64,000 nt of DNA from Calothrix rhizosoleniae SC01 (lineage in GTDB: Bacteria; Cyanobacteriota; Cyanobacteriia; Cyanobacteriales; Nostocaceae). Made by a program: the position numbers and the translations under genes. The DNA is taken from contig NZ_FYBH01000114.1 in assembly GCF_900185595.1 (NCBI RefSeq), positions 1 through 64,000 on the forward strand, in the 5' to 3' direction. The notes beneath the pieces are model-generated. The model had not been told where the DNA came from and made no database searches. It saw only the letters and a list, made by a program, of their open reading frames with translations. Of the stretch, positions 47,106-57,078 are shown in pieces; position 1 is the stretch's first letter, and each line of letters begins with the position of its first letter.

Positions 47106-47210
47106 ATCCAAAATCCACAATCCGTCTTGAAAAGTTTGCTCAACGGGAGGAAACCCCCAAGACCATACTACACTCACCGCACCGCAACTTTCCGCAAAAT
47201 CCAAAATTGT
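47106..47210 (+). repeat. Intergenic repeat GATTTTGCGGAAAG family, copy B
   Basis: Contains AATCCGTCTTGAAAAGTTTG, GGAGGAAACCCCC and GCACCGCAACTTTCCGCAAA, inverse to 33284-33370, with 19 extra bases (about 47160-47178). It sits in the 604-bp gap 46986-47589, which also holds a CTCCCTG run near 47347-47376 and no gene that I can see; the last 150 bp are the AT-rich leader of the polysaccharide cluster. Confidence 0.75.
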
Positions 47211-47589
47211 TTGTCGATTGAGATTTTCATAAGCATTCTGGGTAAACTAGTCTATATAGGAATAGTACTAAATTAATCAAATAAGTAAGTCGGCACAATA
47301 AAACCAAACTATGTGAAGAATAGTAAATAAGCCTAAAACCCTTGTTCCCCCTGCTCCCTGCTCCCTGCCCCCTGCCTTATCCAAACGATAATTTTTTACG
47401 CCAACCTACTTAGTATCTAGTTCCTGTTAAGTGTAAAGGCAGAGATTCAGGTATTTAAGTTTTCAGCTTCAGCCTGGGAAATAGTTAATACAAAGATGCT
47501 AAATGATGTTAATGCCAAACATCTATAGAACATACTTTCAATAACCTCATAATCTTCCTTAAAGATATATTTATTTATCAACTGAAGCA

Positions 47590-48918
47590 GTGATGCATAA
47601 GCTAATTCTGTCATTAGAAAAGATATTTGTTATTTTCGCTTTATTTCTTTCTACTTCTGCATTAATCCCCGTCCTCCTAGAAAAAGAGGATTCCAATGGC
47701 TTTTCTCAAGACCCATTCAGCCCTATTTTGTTTCTGGGGATTTATGTAATTACTGCTATCTTAATCCTGGAATATCGCCAAATTTTTCTGCAATTTACTC
47801 GCAGTGTGGCATGGAAAAATATCTGGATTTGGTTACTAGCAGGAATGGCGATAGCTTCAGTATTGTGGACAATAGAACCTGATATTACTCTGCGTCGTAG
47901 CATTCTCCTTTTAGGAACAACTGTATTCGGAGCTTATATTGCTGTTCGTTATAATTTACGCGAACAATTAGAGTTATTAAGCTGGGTATTTGGTAGTATT
48001 ATTATCCTCAGTTTTGTATTTGCTATCGCCCTACCAAATACTGGGATCATGACTTTTCAGGAAGGGGGAGCTCATGCTGGTGCTTGGCGAGGAGTCATGA
48101 CTCATAAAAACCTGTTAGGTAGGATTATGGTTCTCAGTAGCATGGTATTTTTATTACGAGGAATTTCTTTGTCGCCAACAAAACAAAAATATCATTGGAT
48201 TCCCTGGCTAGGCTATGGATTGTCAATTCTTTTAATCTTACTGTGTACTTCCAAAACAGCCTTAATTGTTTCTCTCACCTTGACAACAATAATACCTTTA
48301 TATAGAACTTGGCGACGTAATTATACCCAAGTAATGCCTTTTATGATTGCTGTTATCCTTGTAGTTGGTAGTACAGCAATATTAATTTTCGACCAATTGG
48401 ATGTAATTGCAACTACTTTGGGAAGAGATTTAACTCTCACAGGACGGACAAATATTTGGATAGCCATGTGGGATATCATCCAAGAACGTCCATTACTAGG
48501 TTACGGATTAAACGCCGTATGGCAAAACTGGAATAATGAAGCTACGGCTTACCTGTGGAAACAACTAGAGTGGGAATGTCCCTATGGTCACAATGGCTTT
48601 ATGGATTTATTGGCAGAATTAGGTTTTTCCGGATTAGGGTTATTTTTGTTTGGCTATATAATTACTTATGTGAAAGGTATAAAATGGTTAAGAATTACTA
48701 ATAATGTCGAAGGTATCTGGCCATTATTATATCTAGCTTTTTTAGCACTTTATAACATTAGTGAAAGTACTTTACTCGCTAATAATAGTATTTTTTGGAT
48801 ATTATTTGTTTCTATTAGTTTTTCCATTGTCATAGAGTACGAACAGGTAAAAATATGCCATCATCTAGAACAAAAATCATGGAATTATCTAGAAATATCT
48901 CCACATCATAAACAATGA
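47590..48918 (+). CDS. O-antigen ligase/polymerase-type membrane protein (Wzy)
   Basis: 442 residues with about 10-11 TM helices and a large periplasmic loop (LTGRTNIWIAMWDIIQERPL, then GYGLNAVW), the typical Wzy_C/O-antigen-ligase signature. A first motif, LWTIEPDITLRRSILLLGTT, is shared with exopolysaccharide polymerases. It joins repeat units of an exported polysaccharide at the periplasmic face. It is the first gene of the cluster and overlaps the flippase by 4 bp (ATGA), so the two are translationally coupled. Confidence 0.82.
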   Translation: MMHKLILSLEKIFVIFALFLSTSALIPVLLEKEDSNGFSQDPFSPILFLGIYVITAILILEYRQIFLQFTRSVAWKNIWIWLLAGMAIASVLWTIEPDITLRRSILLLGTTVFGAYIAVRYNLREQLELLSWVFGSIIILSFVFAIALPNTGIMTFQEGGAHAGAWRGVMTHKNLLGRIMVLSSMVFLLRGISLSPTKQKYHWIPWLGYGLSILLILLCTSKTALIVSLTLTTIIPLYRTWRRNYTQVMPFMIAVILVVGSTAILIFDQLDVIATTLGRDLTLTGRTNIWIAMWDIIQERPLLGYGLNAVWQNWNNEATAYLWKQLEWECPYGHNGFMDLLAELGFSGLGLFLFGYIITYVKGIKWLRITNNVEGIWPLLYLAFLALYNISESTLLANNSIFWILFVSISFSIVIEYEQVKICHHLEQKSWNYLEISPHHKQ

Positions 48919-50195
48919 AATTTCTCGGATTAAAATTTAGTTTTTCCCAAATACTGCAAAATTCCTTGTTACGCAACACCTTATGGATGTTGTTCTCCAA
49001 TGGGCTGAAATTAGGTGTCCAAGCTGCTTACTTTATTATGCTGGCTCGCTTTCTGGGAGCTGACAATTATGGGGCTTTTGTCGGTATTACTGCACTGGCT
49101 GGATTACTCAGACCATTTGCTACTTTGGGTACTGGCGATCTATTAATTAAAAATGTATCTAGAAATAGTAATGTTTTTAGTGAATATTGGGGAAATTCTG
49201 TATTGATAATTGTCGTTAGTGGATTGATATTAACTAGCATATTATTATTAACTAGTAGTTATATATTTCCTCCCCAAATATCTATATTGGTGATATTTTT
49301 AGTTGGGATAGCAGACCTAATATTTACTTTAATAATTGACAGTGCTATTAAAGCTTTTCTCGCTGTGAATAAAGTTAGTATTACAGCTCAGCTAAGTCTT
49401 TTATTAAGTCTGAAAAACCTAGGTGCTATTTGTATTTTTTTATTATGTTTTCAGAATCATGATTTAATCACCTGGAGCTTTCTGTATTGTGTTTTTACAT
49501 TTGCAGCAGCATTAATTAGTTTTTTACTTGTTAATAAAAATATTGCAGCTCCTAAATTAGATTTATCAAAATTCAAATCTGAGTGCCAGGAAGGATTTTA
49601 TTTTGCTGTTGGCTTATCTGCTGAAACTGTGAATCATAATGTAGATAAAACTATGTTGGCACGCTTTTCTACATTAGATGCAACAGGAATTTATGGTGCC
49701 GCTTATCGTCTAATTGATATTGCTGGCATCCCGATACAATCTCTCATGGGTGCAGCTTATACTAAGTTTTTTCAGAAAGGAATAGCAGGTGTTAGTGGTA
49801 GTATTAATTTTGCAACTCGTCTATCTGGGATTTCAGGCTTATATGGAATAATTGCAGGCTTGGGAATATATTTTCTAGCTCCAGTTGTTCCTTATATATT
49901 AGGTAATCAATATGTAAATGTAGTAGAAGCTTTACGTTGGCTGGCACCTTTACCATTTTTAATGGGTTTACAGCACTTTGCAGCAGATACCTTAACTGGA
50001 GCCGGATTTCAAGGGGTGCGGAGTGCAGTACAAGTTACTACTGCTCTGTTTAATTTTTTGCTAAATCTTTGGCTCATACCTCTTTACTCGTGGAAAGGTG
50101 CAGCTTGGTCTAGTTTAGCTTCAGATGGTTTAAAAATGCTCATTTTATGGTCAGTAGTTTTTTACTTCTATAACCAAGAAATAAGAAATAATTAG
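48915..50195 (+). CDS. Polysaccharide flippase (Wzx/MATE-like)
   Basis: 426 residues, about 12 TM helices, with an N-terminal GLKLGVQAAYFIMLARFLGA and the motif NVDKTMLARFSTLDATGIYG typical of oligosaccharide flippases. It flips lipid-linked sugar units across the plasma membrane for the neighbouring polymerase. The start overlaps the polymerase stop. A 200-bp gap with no repeat precedes the next gene, so transcription may read on. Confidence 0.85.
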   Translation: MKFLGLKFSFSQILQNSLLRNTLWMLFSNGLKLGVQAAYFIMLARFLGADNYGAFVGITALAGLLRPFATLGTGDLLIKNVSRNSNVFSEYWGNSVLIIVVSGLILTSILLLTSSYIFPPQISILVIFLVGIADLIFTLIIDSAIKAFLAVNKVSITAQLSLLLSLKNLGAICIFLLCFQNHDLITWSFLYCVFTFAAALISFLLVNKNIAAPKLDLSKFKSECQEGFYFAVGLSAETVNHNVDKTMLARFSTLDATGIYGAAYRLIDIAGIPIQSLMGAAYTKFFQKGIAGVSGSINFATRLSGISGLYGIIAGLGIYFLAPVVPYILGNQYVNVVEALRWLAPLPFLMGLQHFAADTLTGAGFQGVRSAVQVTTALFNFLLNLWLIPLYSWKGAAWSSLASDGLKMLILWSVVFYFYNQEIRNN

Positions 50196-50395
50196 AATTG
50201 AATGTATTGATATTAAATATCATACTGTTACTTAACCAAGAATTTTGGGAACTCTAAAAATAGAATATTTGTTTCTTCAGTATCTGGGATCATGATTTTG
50301 TCATCAAACATGATGCCTATACTTGTTTATCATACAAACTACTGAATGGCCGAATATTTTATAGATTTATATTAATCTCAATAAATAACAATTAT

Positions 50396-51688
50396 ATGCG
50401 TGTTTTATTGCTAGCTTTTGAATGTAATCCAGAATGGTACTCTCTACCTGCATGGGCATATCGCTATGCAGAAACTTTAGTAGATCATGTTGATGATTTA
50501 GTCGTCGTTACTCAGATCCAGAATCGGGAAAACATTGAGAAACATGGTGGCATTAAAGGTGCTAAAGTCATTTTTTTAGACGTTGAATTGGTAGTCAGAC
50601 CGTTAGAAAAATTGGCTGCTTTTCTAATGGGAGGACATAAAAAAAATATTGGTTGGACAATCTATCGTGCTTTGATCTATCCAGCCTATTTGTATTTTGA
50701 GTGGGCTGTATGGAGACAATTTAAAACTGAATTGAAACAGGGTAAATTTGATGTGGTTCATCGACTCACCCCCATGACACCTACTCTTCCCAGCCCAATG
50801 GCTGCTTGGAGTCCAGTTCCTTTTGTGTTAGGGCCATTGAATGGTGGATTAAGATGGCCTAAGCAGTTTGCTGTAGAACAAAGTCGTGAACGAGAATGGC
50901 TCAGTAACTTCCGTGACTTCTACAAAGTTCTCCCATACCAACAATCAACTTATAGAAAGGCTAATGCAATTCTGGCTGCATTTGATCACACAATTGCTGA
51001 CTTGCCATCTTCCTCTCAAGAACAAATCATCAACTTCCCAGAAGTTGGTATTGATCCCACTTTATTCAATTTACCAGTACGGGAGCTGAAAGAAAAAGTC
51101 ACAGTTCTCTACGTAGGGCGTTTAGTGCCTTACAAAATGCCGGAGGTAGTAATTCAAGCCTTTGCTAGTAGTAAAATACTCCAGCAGCATCAACTTCTCA
51201 TGGCGGGAGATGGGGCTGAACGTGAACGTTTAGAAGCTCTGGTGCAACAGGAAGATTTAGGGGACTGCATACAACTATTGGGAAATGTCCCCCACGAAAA
51301 AGTCAGTCAATTGATGCGTGAGGCTGATATCTTCGCATTTCCCTCTATTCGAGAGCTGGGGGCTGGGGTCGTGATTGAGGCTATGGCTTGTGGTTTGGCT
51401 TGTGTCGTCATGGATTATGGTGGATGCGGTGCATTAGTAGACGCGGATCGTGGAGTCAAGATACCTATGGGCGACAAAGCACATATGGTCAAGTCTTTTA
51501 CAAAAGCTTTAGAAGAATTAGTGCAAGATCCCGGATGCCGGGCAAAATTAGGACAAGCAGCCTATGAACATGCTATTGGTCATTATTCTTGGGATATCAA
51601 AGCTCAAAAAAATGTAGAAATTTATCACTGGGTTTTAGGTAAGGAAGATCAAAAGCCTAATTTTTGGAAGACCCTAAGGGTTGATTAA
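50396..51688 (+). CDS. Family 4 glycosyltransferase
   Basis: 430 residues, GT-B fold. The C-terminal half has VTVLYVGRLVPYKMPEVVI and the donor-binding ADIFAFPSIRELGAGVVIEA, in which the EX7E-type motif is partly kept (Glu in RELGAG and in VIEAMACG). The N-terminal half recognises the acceptor. It adds a sugar during assembly of the repeat unit; donor and linkage are unknown. Followed 41 bp later by the GH9 gene. Confidence 0.85.
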   Translation: MRVLLLAFECNPEWYSLPAWAYRYAETLVDHVDDLVVVTQIQNRENIEKHGGIKGAKVIFLDVELVVRPLEKLAAFLMGGHKKNIGWTIYRALIYPAYLYFEWAVWRQFKTELKQGKFDVVHRLTPMTPTLPSPMAAWSPVPFVLGPLNGGLRWPKQFAVEQSREREWLSNFRDFYKVLPYQQSTYRKANAILAAFDHTIADLPSSSQEQIINFPEVGIDPTLFNLPVRELKEKVTVLYVGRLVPYKMPEVVIQAFASSKILQQHQLLMAGDGAERERLEALVQQEDLGDCIQLLGNVPHEKVSQLMREADIFAFPSIRELGAGVVIEAMACGLACVVMDYGGCGALVDADRGVKIPMGDKAHMVKSFTKALEELVQDPGCRAKLGQAAYEHAIGHYSWDIKAQKNVEIYHWVLGKEDQKPNFWKTLRVD

Positions 51689-51729
51689 TCTCAAGGATAA
51701 CGGGCATATCACAAGTAACCGATTTATTT

Positions 51730-53628
51730 ATGAATAAGAAAAATCTATTCGTGATTCTAGTCATGCTCGGACTATCCTTGCTATCTATTTTTTCTATCAG
51801 TGTAAATGCTTTTAATAATCAACAAACTGAACAAATAATTATCGATCAATTTGGTTGGCGATCGCCAACTGAAAAAGTGGCGATATTTGCTAATCCTGTC
51901 AAAGGTCAAAATTCCCAAGTTTCTTATTTACCAGGTGGAAAGTTTGAAATTCGTCGGGAAGATAATAACAAAACTGTATATACTGGTTCAGTTGTACCTT
52001 GGAAAGATGAAAAAATAGATAGTAGTTCTGGAGACCAAATTTGGTGGGGAAATTTCAGCGATTTGAAAAAGAAAGGTACTTACTATATTTACGATTCAGT
52101 TAATAAAGTACGTTCCTATAGTTTTGCAATTCGGGATGATATCTATAATCCTGTAATCAAAGCAGCAATGAGAGCTTTCTATTATCAGCGTTGTGGTACC
52201 GAAATATCTGCCAAGTACGGAGGAAAATGGACTCATGCTGCTTGCCATCTGGGAACACATCAAGATTTAGCAGCACAAAGTTATACTAAAAAAGCTCCAT
52301 CCAAAGACGTTCATGGTGGTTGGCATGATGCTGGTGATATGAATAAATATGTTTCCTTCACCAGTAAACCTCTGTGGAATTTAATTAATGCCTACGAAAT
52401 AAATCCTGGCATATTTGCCGATAATTACAATATTCCTGAAAGTGGTAACGGTGTCCCCGATATTTTAGATGAAATTAAGTGGGAATTAGATTGGATATTG
52501 CGAATGCAAATGGCAGATGGTTCTGTAGCGAATCGTGTTGCTAGTAGTAAGGGTGGATGTTTTACTGGTACACCTCACACAGATAAGGAGAGGCGATATT
52601 ATACAGAACCAACCACTTGGGCAACTTCCAGCTTAATTATTGGTAGTGCCAATGCATCTCGCGTACTTAGAAGATTCGAGAAAATCTACCCTGGTTATAC
52701 CAAACAACTAATTAGTGCCTCCGAAAAGGCTTGGAAATACCTAGAGCGCACTCCCAATAAATTACCTGAAAATGGTCATGATTATGGGAGTAAAGGAAAA
52801 TTAAGTTGTGCAGCCCAAGGTGATGAAGAAGGTAAAGATAAAATGTTACGACTGTGGGCTGCTGCGGAACTTTATCGAGCTACATATAAAGCTGAATATA
52901 AACTATATTTTGATCGCCACTATACACCCTTGAAAGATGGTTGGTTCGATCCTATGGGGGATAAGAAACATCCTTGGGCACAACAACTTGCATATATCAC
53001 CTATGCTCAAACTCCAGGTGCAGATTCAGCCAAGGTAACTGAGATTAAAAACGCTCTCAAAACCACAACTTCCTGGTTTAATAATCTGGAGGTGAATCAA
53101 AAAGATCCTTATCGCGCCATTATCTGGGACTATTTCTGGGGTTCTAATCAGGTGAAGGCAAACTGGGGAATGACATTTCTCTTCGCCAAATTATTAGCTG
53201 TTGATGAATCACGCAATCAATTCTATGAGCAAAACGCTGAAGAGTATTTACATTATATCCACGGTCGTAATCCCCTTTCATGGGTATACCTAAGCAATAT
53301 GGGAGCCAAAGGCGCTAATGCAGGGGCGGAAAAGAGCGTCATGGAAATATTCCACAACTGGTTCCATGATGGCAGTGTCTATGATGGTATCAATTCTAAA
53401 TATGGCCCAGTTCCAGGGTTGCTGGCTGGTGGAGCTAATAAATACTACAAAGTAAAACAAGTGGCTCCTCCTTTTGGTGAACCACCCCAGAAGGCATATA
53501 AAGACTGGAATAGTAGCTGGAATTTTTGGGGAGGTTTTTCCGAAGATTCTTGGAGTATTACGGAACCAGCAATTTATTATCAGGCTGCTTATGTAAATTT
53601 ATTGGCTTATTTTTGTCAATCTCAGTGA
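51730..53628 (+). CDS. Secreted GH9 endoglucanase-type glycoside hydrolase
   Basis: 632 residues: signal peptide 1-27, CelD_N Ig-like domain at about 35-135, and a (alpha/alpha)6 GH9 catalytic domain at about 140-628. Catalytic motifs are complete: HGGWHDAGDMNKYV with Asp200 and Asp203, YIHGRNPLSWVY with the conserved His, and the C-terminal acid Glu612 in SWSITEPAIYY. The family cleaves beta-1,4-glucans. Placed inside a polysaccharide export cluster, it may trim or release the polymer it is made with, as BcsZ does for cellulose (there a GH8); that is inference. No carbohydrate-binding module is visible. Confidence 0.88.
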   Translation: MNKKNLFVILVMLGLSLLSIFSISVNAFNNQQTEQIIIDQFGWRSPTEKVAIFANPVKGQNSQVSYLPGGKFEIRREDNNKTVYTGSVVPWKDEKIDSSSGDQIWWGNFSDLKKKGTYYIYDSVNKVRSYSFAIRDDIYNPVIKAAMRAFYYQRCGTEISAKYGGKWTHAACHLGTHQDLAAQSYTKKAPSKDVHGGWHDAGDMNKYVSFTSKPLWNLINAYEINPGIFADNYNIPESGNGVPDILDEIKWELDWILRMQMADGSVANRVASSKGGCFTGTPHTDKERRYYTEPTTWATSSLIIGSANASRVLRRFEKIYPGYTKQLISASEKAWKYLERTPNKLPENGHDYGSKGKLSCAAQGDEEGKDKMLRLWAAAELYRATYKAEYKLYFDRHYTPLKDGWFDPMGDKKHPWAQQLAYITYAQTPGADSAKVTEIKNALKTTTSWFNNLEVNQKDPYRAIIWDYFWGSNQVKANWGMTFLFAKLLAVDESRNQFYEQNAEEYLHYIHGRNPLSWVYLSNMGAKGANAGAEKSVMEIFHNWFHDGSVYDGINSKYGPVPGLLAGGANKYYKVKQVAPPFGEPPQKAYKDWNSSWNFWGGFSEDSWSITEPAIYYQAAYVNLLAYFCQSQ

Positions 53629-53734
53629 AATTTATGATATTGACCATAAGTTATAGCAACAGACATACAGGTTAGGACATTAGGTTACTTATCAATGTTG
53701 CAGATTTTTTTAAGACTTCTAAAAGAATTGTATT

Positions 53735-53836
53735 TATAGCATTACCAAAGTACGTTAGGAAATTTTTAAATGATGAAACCTATGAGCAGTAAACTTATTA
53801 ATTATTAATTAATAATTACTTGCGCGTAGTGCTATA
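53735..53836 (+). repeat. TATAGC-family palindromic element, copy 3
   Basis: 102 bp, ends TATAGCATTAC and GTAGTGCTATA, with a core GTTAGGAAATTTTTAAATGA close to that of copies 1 and 2. It lies in the 575-bp gap after the GH9 gene. The rest of that gap (53837-54203) is very AT-rich, with no gene that I can support. Confidence 0.8.
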
Positions 53837-54203
53837 TGTATATTTTTTAAGTAATTGTACGATTAACAATATTTACTTATCTCTAATAATATAGATATGT
53901 TCTTATACTATTTGGATGAATATATTATTAGTATTAAAAAAACAACAAGTAATACTAAATAAAAATGCTTGCAATAGACTAAATTATAGAGGACGGAATA
54001 CTTGTTTAAAAAAATTACAATGTATCCCATCATTTTTTATGACCGGCATAAAATATTATATTCTAATTTTTATAAGATATTTTATATTGTCCTATAACGG
54101 TTAATTTTATGTGTAGACACATAAAGAGATTAAAGCCCTAATGATTTGGTTACAAAGTCATTAAAAATATTCTTGCTCACAATCATCATAAATACTACTA
54201 TTT

Positions 54204-55745
54204 ATGTTACAGATATCTCAAAATGATAAAAATATTAATTGTTACTCAGAGGAAGCAGCAATTAATTTAGTAGAGAATGTACCAGGGGGTACTCCAATTA
54301 TTGTCGATTTTGACGAAACTCTTTTATTACGCAACTCCACAGAAGAATACCTTAATAGCTTACAACCTCGTATTATTGGAAAATTTGTATTAACATTATT
54401 GAACTTTCTGAAACCGTGGAATTGGTTACCAGATGCAATTAAAGGTGATTTTTCCAGAGATTGGATGCGAGTATTAATAGCAACTATATTTCTCCCTTGG
54501 ACTTTGATAATATGGCAGTGGAAAGCTAAAACATTAGCTCATAATTATGAAAATAAAGCTCTGATTAAGGCATTAGAAAATAGAAAAGATTGCCCAATTA
54601 TTATTGGTACATTAGGCTTTGATTTAATAGTTTACCCTATTATTAAACATTTATCATTAGAAATAAATCGAGTCATTTCCTGTAGATTTTGGCAAGGTGG
54701 AATAGACAGAGTTAAAGGTAAATTGCAAATGGTAACAGATTCTTTAGATAAAGATGCTGTTACTAATTCTCTGGTAATTACAGATTCTAATGATGATGAA
54801 ACTCTGCTATTATCTGCTTCTCATCCCTGTCTGCTTGTATGGCACGAAGCACAATATATACCTGCTATGTCTGATATTTATATACCCTTAGTATATACAG
54901 AAAAAGTTAAAAAACCTGGCGATCAATATTTATTTAAAACAATTATCAAAGATGATTTACTAATGTTAGTAATGGCATCTACTTGGTTAAGTCATCAACC
55001 TCTTTTACATTTTGCCAGTATGACATTATTAATGTTCTCCTTCTGGTGTATTTACGAAATTGGTTATATGGAGAACGATTTAATTGCAGAAAAATTTGAA
55101 AAATCGCCTCAACTAACAGCAAACTATCAAAAATATAAACCAATTATTAATCTCTGGCAACCTTGGATCTGGTCATCAATATTAGCAATCCCTGGTATTG
55201 TATTACTTGAGTTAACAACAATCATTCACAATGATGACTTTATTTTTGGATTTAATCAACTGGATTTGAGTAAAATATTAACTAAGATTGGATTATGGTT
55301 TGGTTTACTTTTACTCTTAAGAGCTACTTACTGGGTTTACAATCGTGTAGATAAACAAACGAGAGTTTGGCTATTTCCATGTTTACAAGTTTATAAGTGC
55401 TTTGGTTTTCTGGTAATAACAACAACAAATATTGTTGGATCAATGCTGTTTGCAGCACAAGTACTATCTCGCTGGCTTCCTTATATTATTTATCGATATG
55501 CGAAGGTTGGTAATTGGACTGCAAATGTAGGACACTTATTCACTAACTTATTTCGATGTGTAATCTTTACTTTCTTACTTATAGCTGCATCTCTGGGAAA
55601 TCAAGATACTTCTTTATTAATTAGTTGGCAAAGTTTATGTATTTTCGTCTATTGCGCTTGGCGGGGACGCAAACAATTCAGAGAAATTATTCATCAAGCA
55701 CATCCAATTAAACAAGATGATTGGCAGGCACATCAAATATCTTAG
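54204..55745 (+). CDS. HAD-like domain fused to a polytopic membrane domain
   Basis: 513 residues. Residues 1-230 form a HAD-type phosphatase-like domain: motif I is IVDFDETLLLRNS (DxDxT/E) and the late acidic motif is LVITDSNDDETLLL. Two hydrophobic segments interrupt it (about residues 55-70 and 90-106). From about 255 on there are seven or so TM helices, with a polar motif GYMENDLIAEKFE reminiscent of, but not identical to, UbiA Asp-rich motifs. HAD-UbiA fusions exist in cyanobacteria and act on prenyl-linked substrates, so a role in lipid-carrier metabolism of the polysaccharide is possible. I cannot name the reaction. Confidence 0.6.
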   Translation: MLQISQNDKNINCYSEEAAINLVENVPGGTPIIVDFDETLLLRNSTEEYLNSLQPRIIGKFVLTLLNFLKPWNWLPDAIKGDFSRDWMRVLIATIFLPWTLIIWQWKAKTLAHNYENKALIKALENRKDCPIIIGTLGFDLIVYPIIKHLSLEINRVISCRFWQGGIDRVKGKLQMVTDSLDKDAVTNSLVITDSNDDETLLLSASHPCLLVWHEAQYIPAMSDIYIPLVYTEKVKKPGDQYLFKTIIKDDLLMLVMASTWLSHQPLLHFASMTLLMFSFWCIYEIGYMENDLIAEKFEKSPQLTANYQKYKPIINLWQPWIWSSILAIPGIVLLELTTIIHNDDFIFGFNQLDLSKILTKIGLWFGLLLLLRATYWVYNRVDKQTRVWLFPCLQVYKCFGFLVITTTNIVGSMLFAAQVLSRWLPYIIYRYAKVGNWTANVGHLFTNLFRCVIFTFLLIAASLGNQDTSLLISWQSLCIFVYCAWRGRKQFREIIHQAHPIKQDDWQAHQIS

Positions 55746-55944
55746 TTGTGATACGAACAATCAATAATTAGGATAAAAAGACTATAGTTAAAAATTCTGA
55801 ATAATCCATGTATTCTTCATATTAATTGGTTTATTTAACCGCCATATACTATATCAATTGTTCTATCTAAATCAGATTTTATCTGTTTTAAAATTGGATT
55901 TTTATAAACACAATAAGTTTACTCATTATATGAGGTAACAGCTT

Positions 55945-56862
55945 ATGACTGTAAAGGTATCTATATGTATTGCAACATATAAACGTCCTCATGGTCTCGA
56001 AAGATTAATGGAGGGGATTAATCGCTTAAAGTTCAATAAAATTACCTTGCCAGATATAGAAGTGATTGTAGTTGATAATGATGCTTCTGGATCTGCACAA
56101 AATTTATGCGATCGCATAAAAACAGAGTTTAAATGGCCATTAAAATATGATATTGAACCAACCCAAGGAGTCACTTTTGCTCGTAATCGTGCGATAAAAA
56201 ATTCTTCGAAACAATCTAATTTTATTGTCATGATTGATGATGATGAGGTGCCTCGTTCTAATTGGCTAGAAGAGTTTTTACTAACACAGCAAAAGTATGA
56301 TGCGGATATAGTTACAGGACCAGTATTTCCTTGTTTTGAAGAGCAAGATTTGCCTGAATGGATTTGTAATGGTAATTTCTTTATTCCTAGACTTCATCAA
56401 ACAGGAACTCTACTAGAAACAGCTTTTACAAATAATGTGTTGGTTCGAGCTGAGAGATTAAAAAAACTAAACGTAATTTTTGATCAAAGGTTTGCTATTA
56501 AAGGAGCAGAAGATACTCATCTGTTTATGCGTTTGCATTCTCAAGGATATAAAATAGTATGGGCAAATGAAGCAATTGTTGATGAATGGATTCCACCATC
56601 ACGTACTAATTTAAAGTGGATATTACAACGCGGTTACTGGGGTTGGAGTTCTTACAGCTTTATTGAAACAGATATATATTCTTCATCAAAATATTGGTTA
56701 ATGCGCTTTTTAAAAGGTGCTGTTTTGATTGGATTAGGAGTAGTATCTTTTGTCCCAGCCATAATTCAAGGTAAACATAAATTAGTTTCTGCTCTGTTGA
56801 GTATTTATCGAGGATTAGGAACTATTTCAGGTCTATTTGGACTTCAAGGTCAATGGAAATAA
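55945..56862 (+). CDS. Family 2 glycosyltransferase
   Basis: 305 residues, GT-A fold. It opens VKVSICIATYKRPHGLERLM and has the metal-binding acidic motif FIVMIDDDEVPRSNWLEE at about residues 92-109 and the acceptor-side FAIKGAEDTHLFMRLHSQG. The C-terminal 50 residues carry one hydrophobic stretch (FLKGAVLIGLGVVSFVPAII) that may anchor it to the membrane. It adds a sugar, identity unknown, to the growing unit. A MITE follows 31 bp after the stop. Confidence 0.85.
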   Translation: MTVKVSICIATYKRPHGLERLMEGINRLKFNKITLPDIEVIVVDNDASGSAQNLCDRIKTEFKWPLKYDIEPTQGVTFARNRAIKNSSKQSNFIVMIDDDEVPRSNWLEEFLLTQQKYDADIVTGPVFPCFEEQDLPEWICNGNFFIPRLHQTGTLLETAFTNNVLVRAERLKKLNVIFDQRFAIKGAEDTHLFMRLHSQGYKIVWANEAIVDEWIPPSRTNLKWILQRGYWGWSSYSFIETDIYSSSKYWLMRFLKGAVLIGLGVVSFVPAIIQGKHKLVSALLSIYRGLGTISGLFGLQGQWK

Positions 56863-56893
56863 AATAAAATTTTTCGATCGCACTTTTTAAACT

Positions 56894-57045
56894 AGGACTT
56901 ACGCAAAAGTAACGTTACTGCGTCATTACGTTTGCGTAGCATGTCCGGAACGGACGAACGACAGCGACGTAATCGCAAAAATCCTGGGATTGCTTCCCTA
57001 CACTTCGTTTCGGTCGCAATGACAAATCTTCGTTGCGTAAGTCCT
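56894..57045. mobile_element. 152-bp MITE with perfect 13-bp inverted ends
   Basis: Left end AGGACTTACGCAA (56894-56906) and right end TTGCGTAAGTCCT (57033-57045), an exact inverted match. The interior is non-coding and contains further palindromes (GTCCGGAACGGAC) and TCGCAATGACA, a motif also seen in the 27962 module. TAAAC flanks both sides (GTAAAC right, TTAAAC left), a possible target duplication. AGGACTTACGCA ends are known from cyanobacterial transposons, so a non-autonomous derivative is likely. Confidence 0.8.
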
Positions 57046-57078
57046 GTAAACATCAGAATCAAATCAGGAGTTTAGTTT

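Noticed and set aside
53916-54104. 62-codon frame after the GH9 gene
   Set aside because: Composition follows AT-rich spacer DNA, no start site and no pattern.
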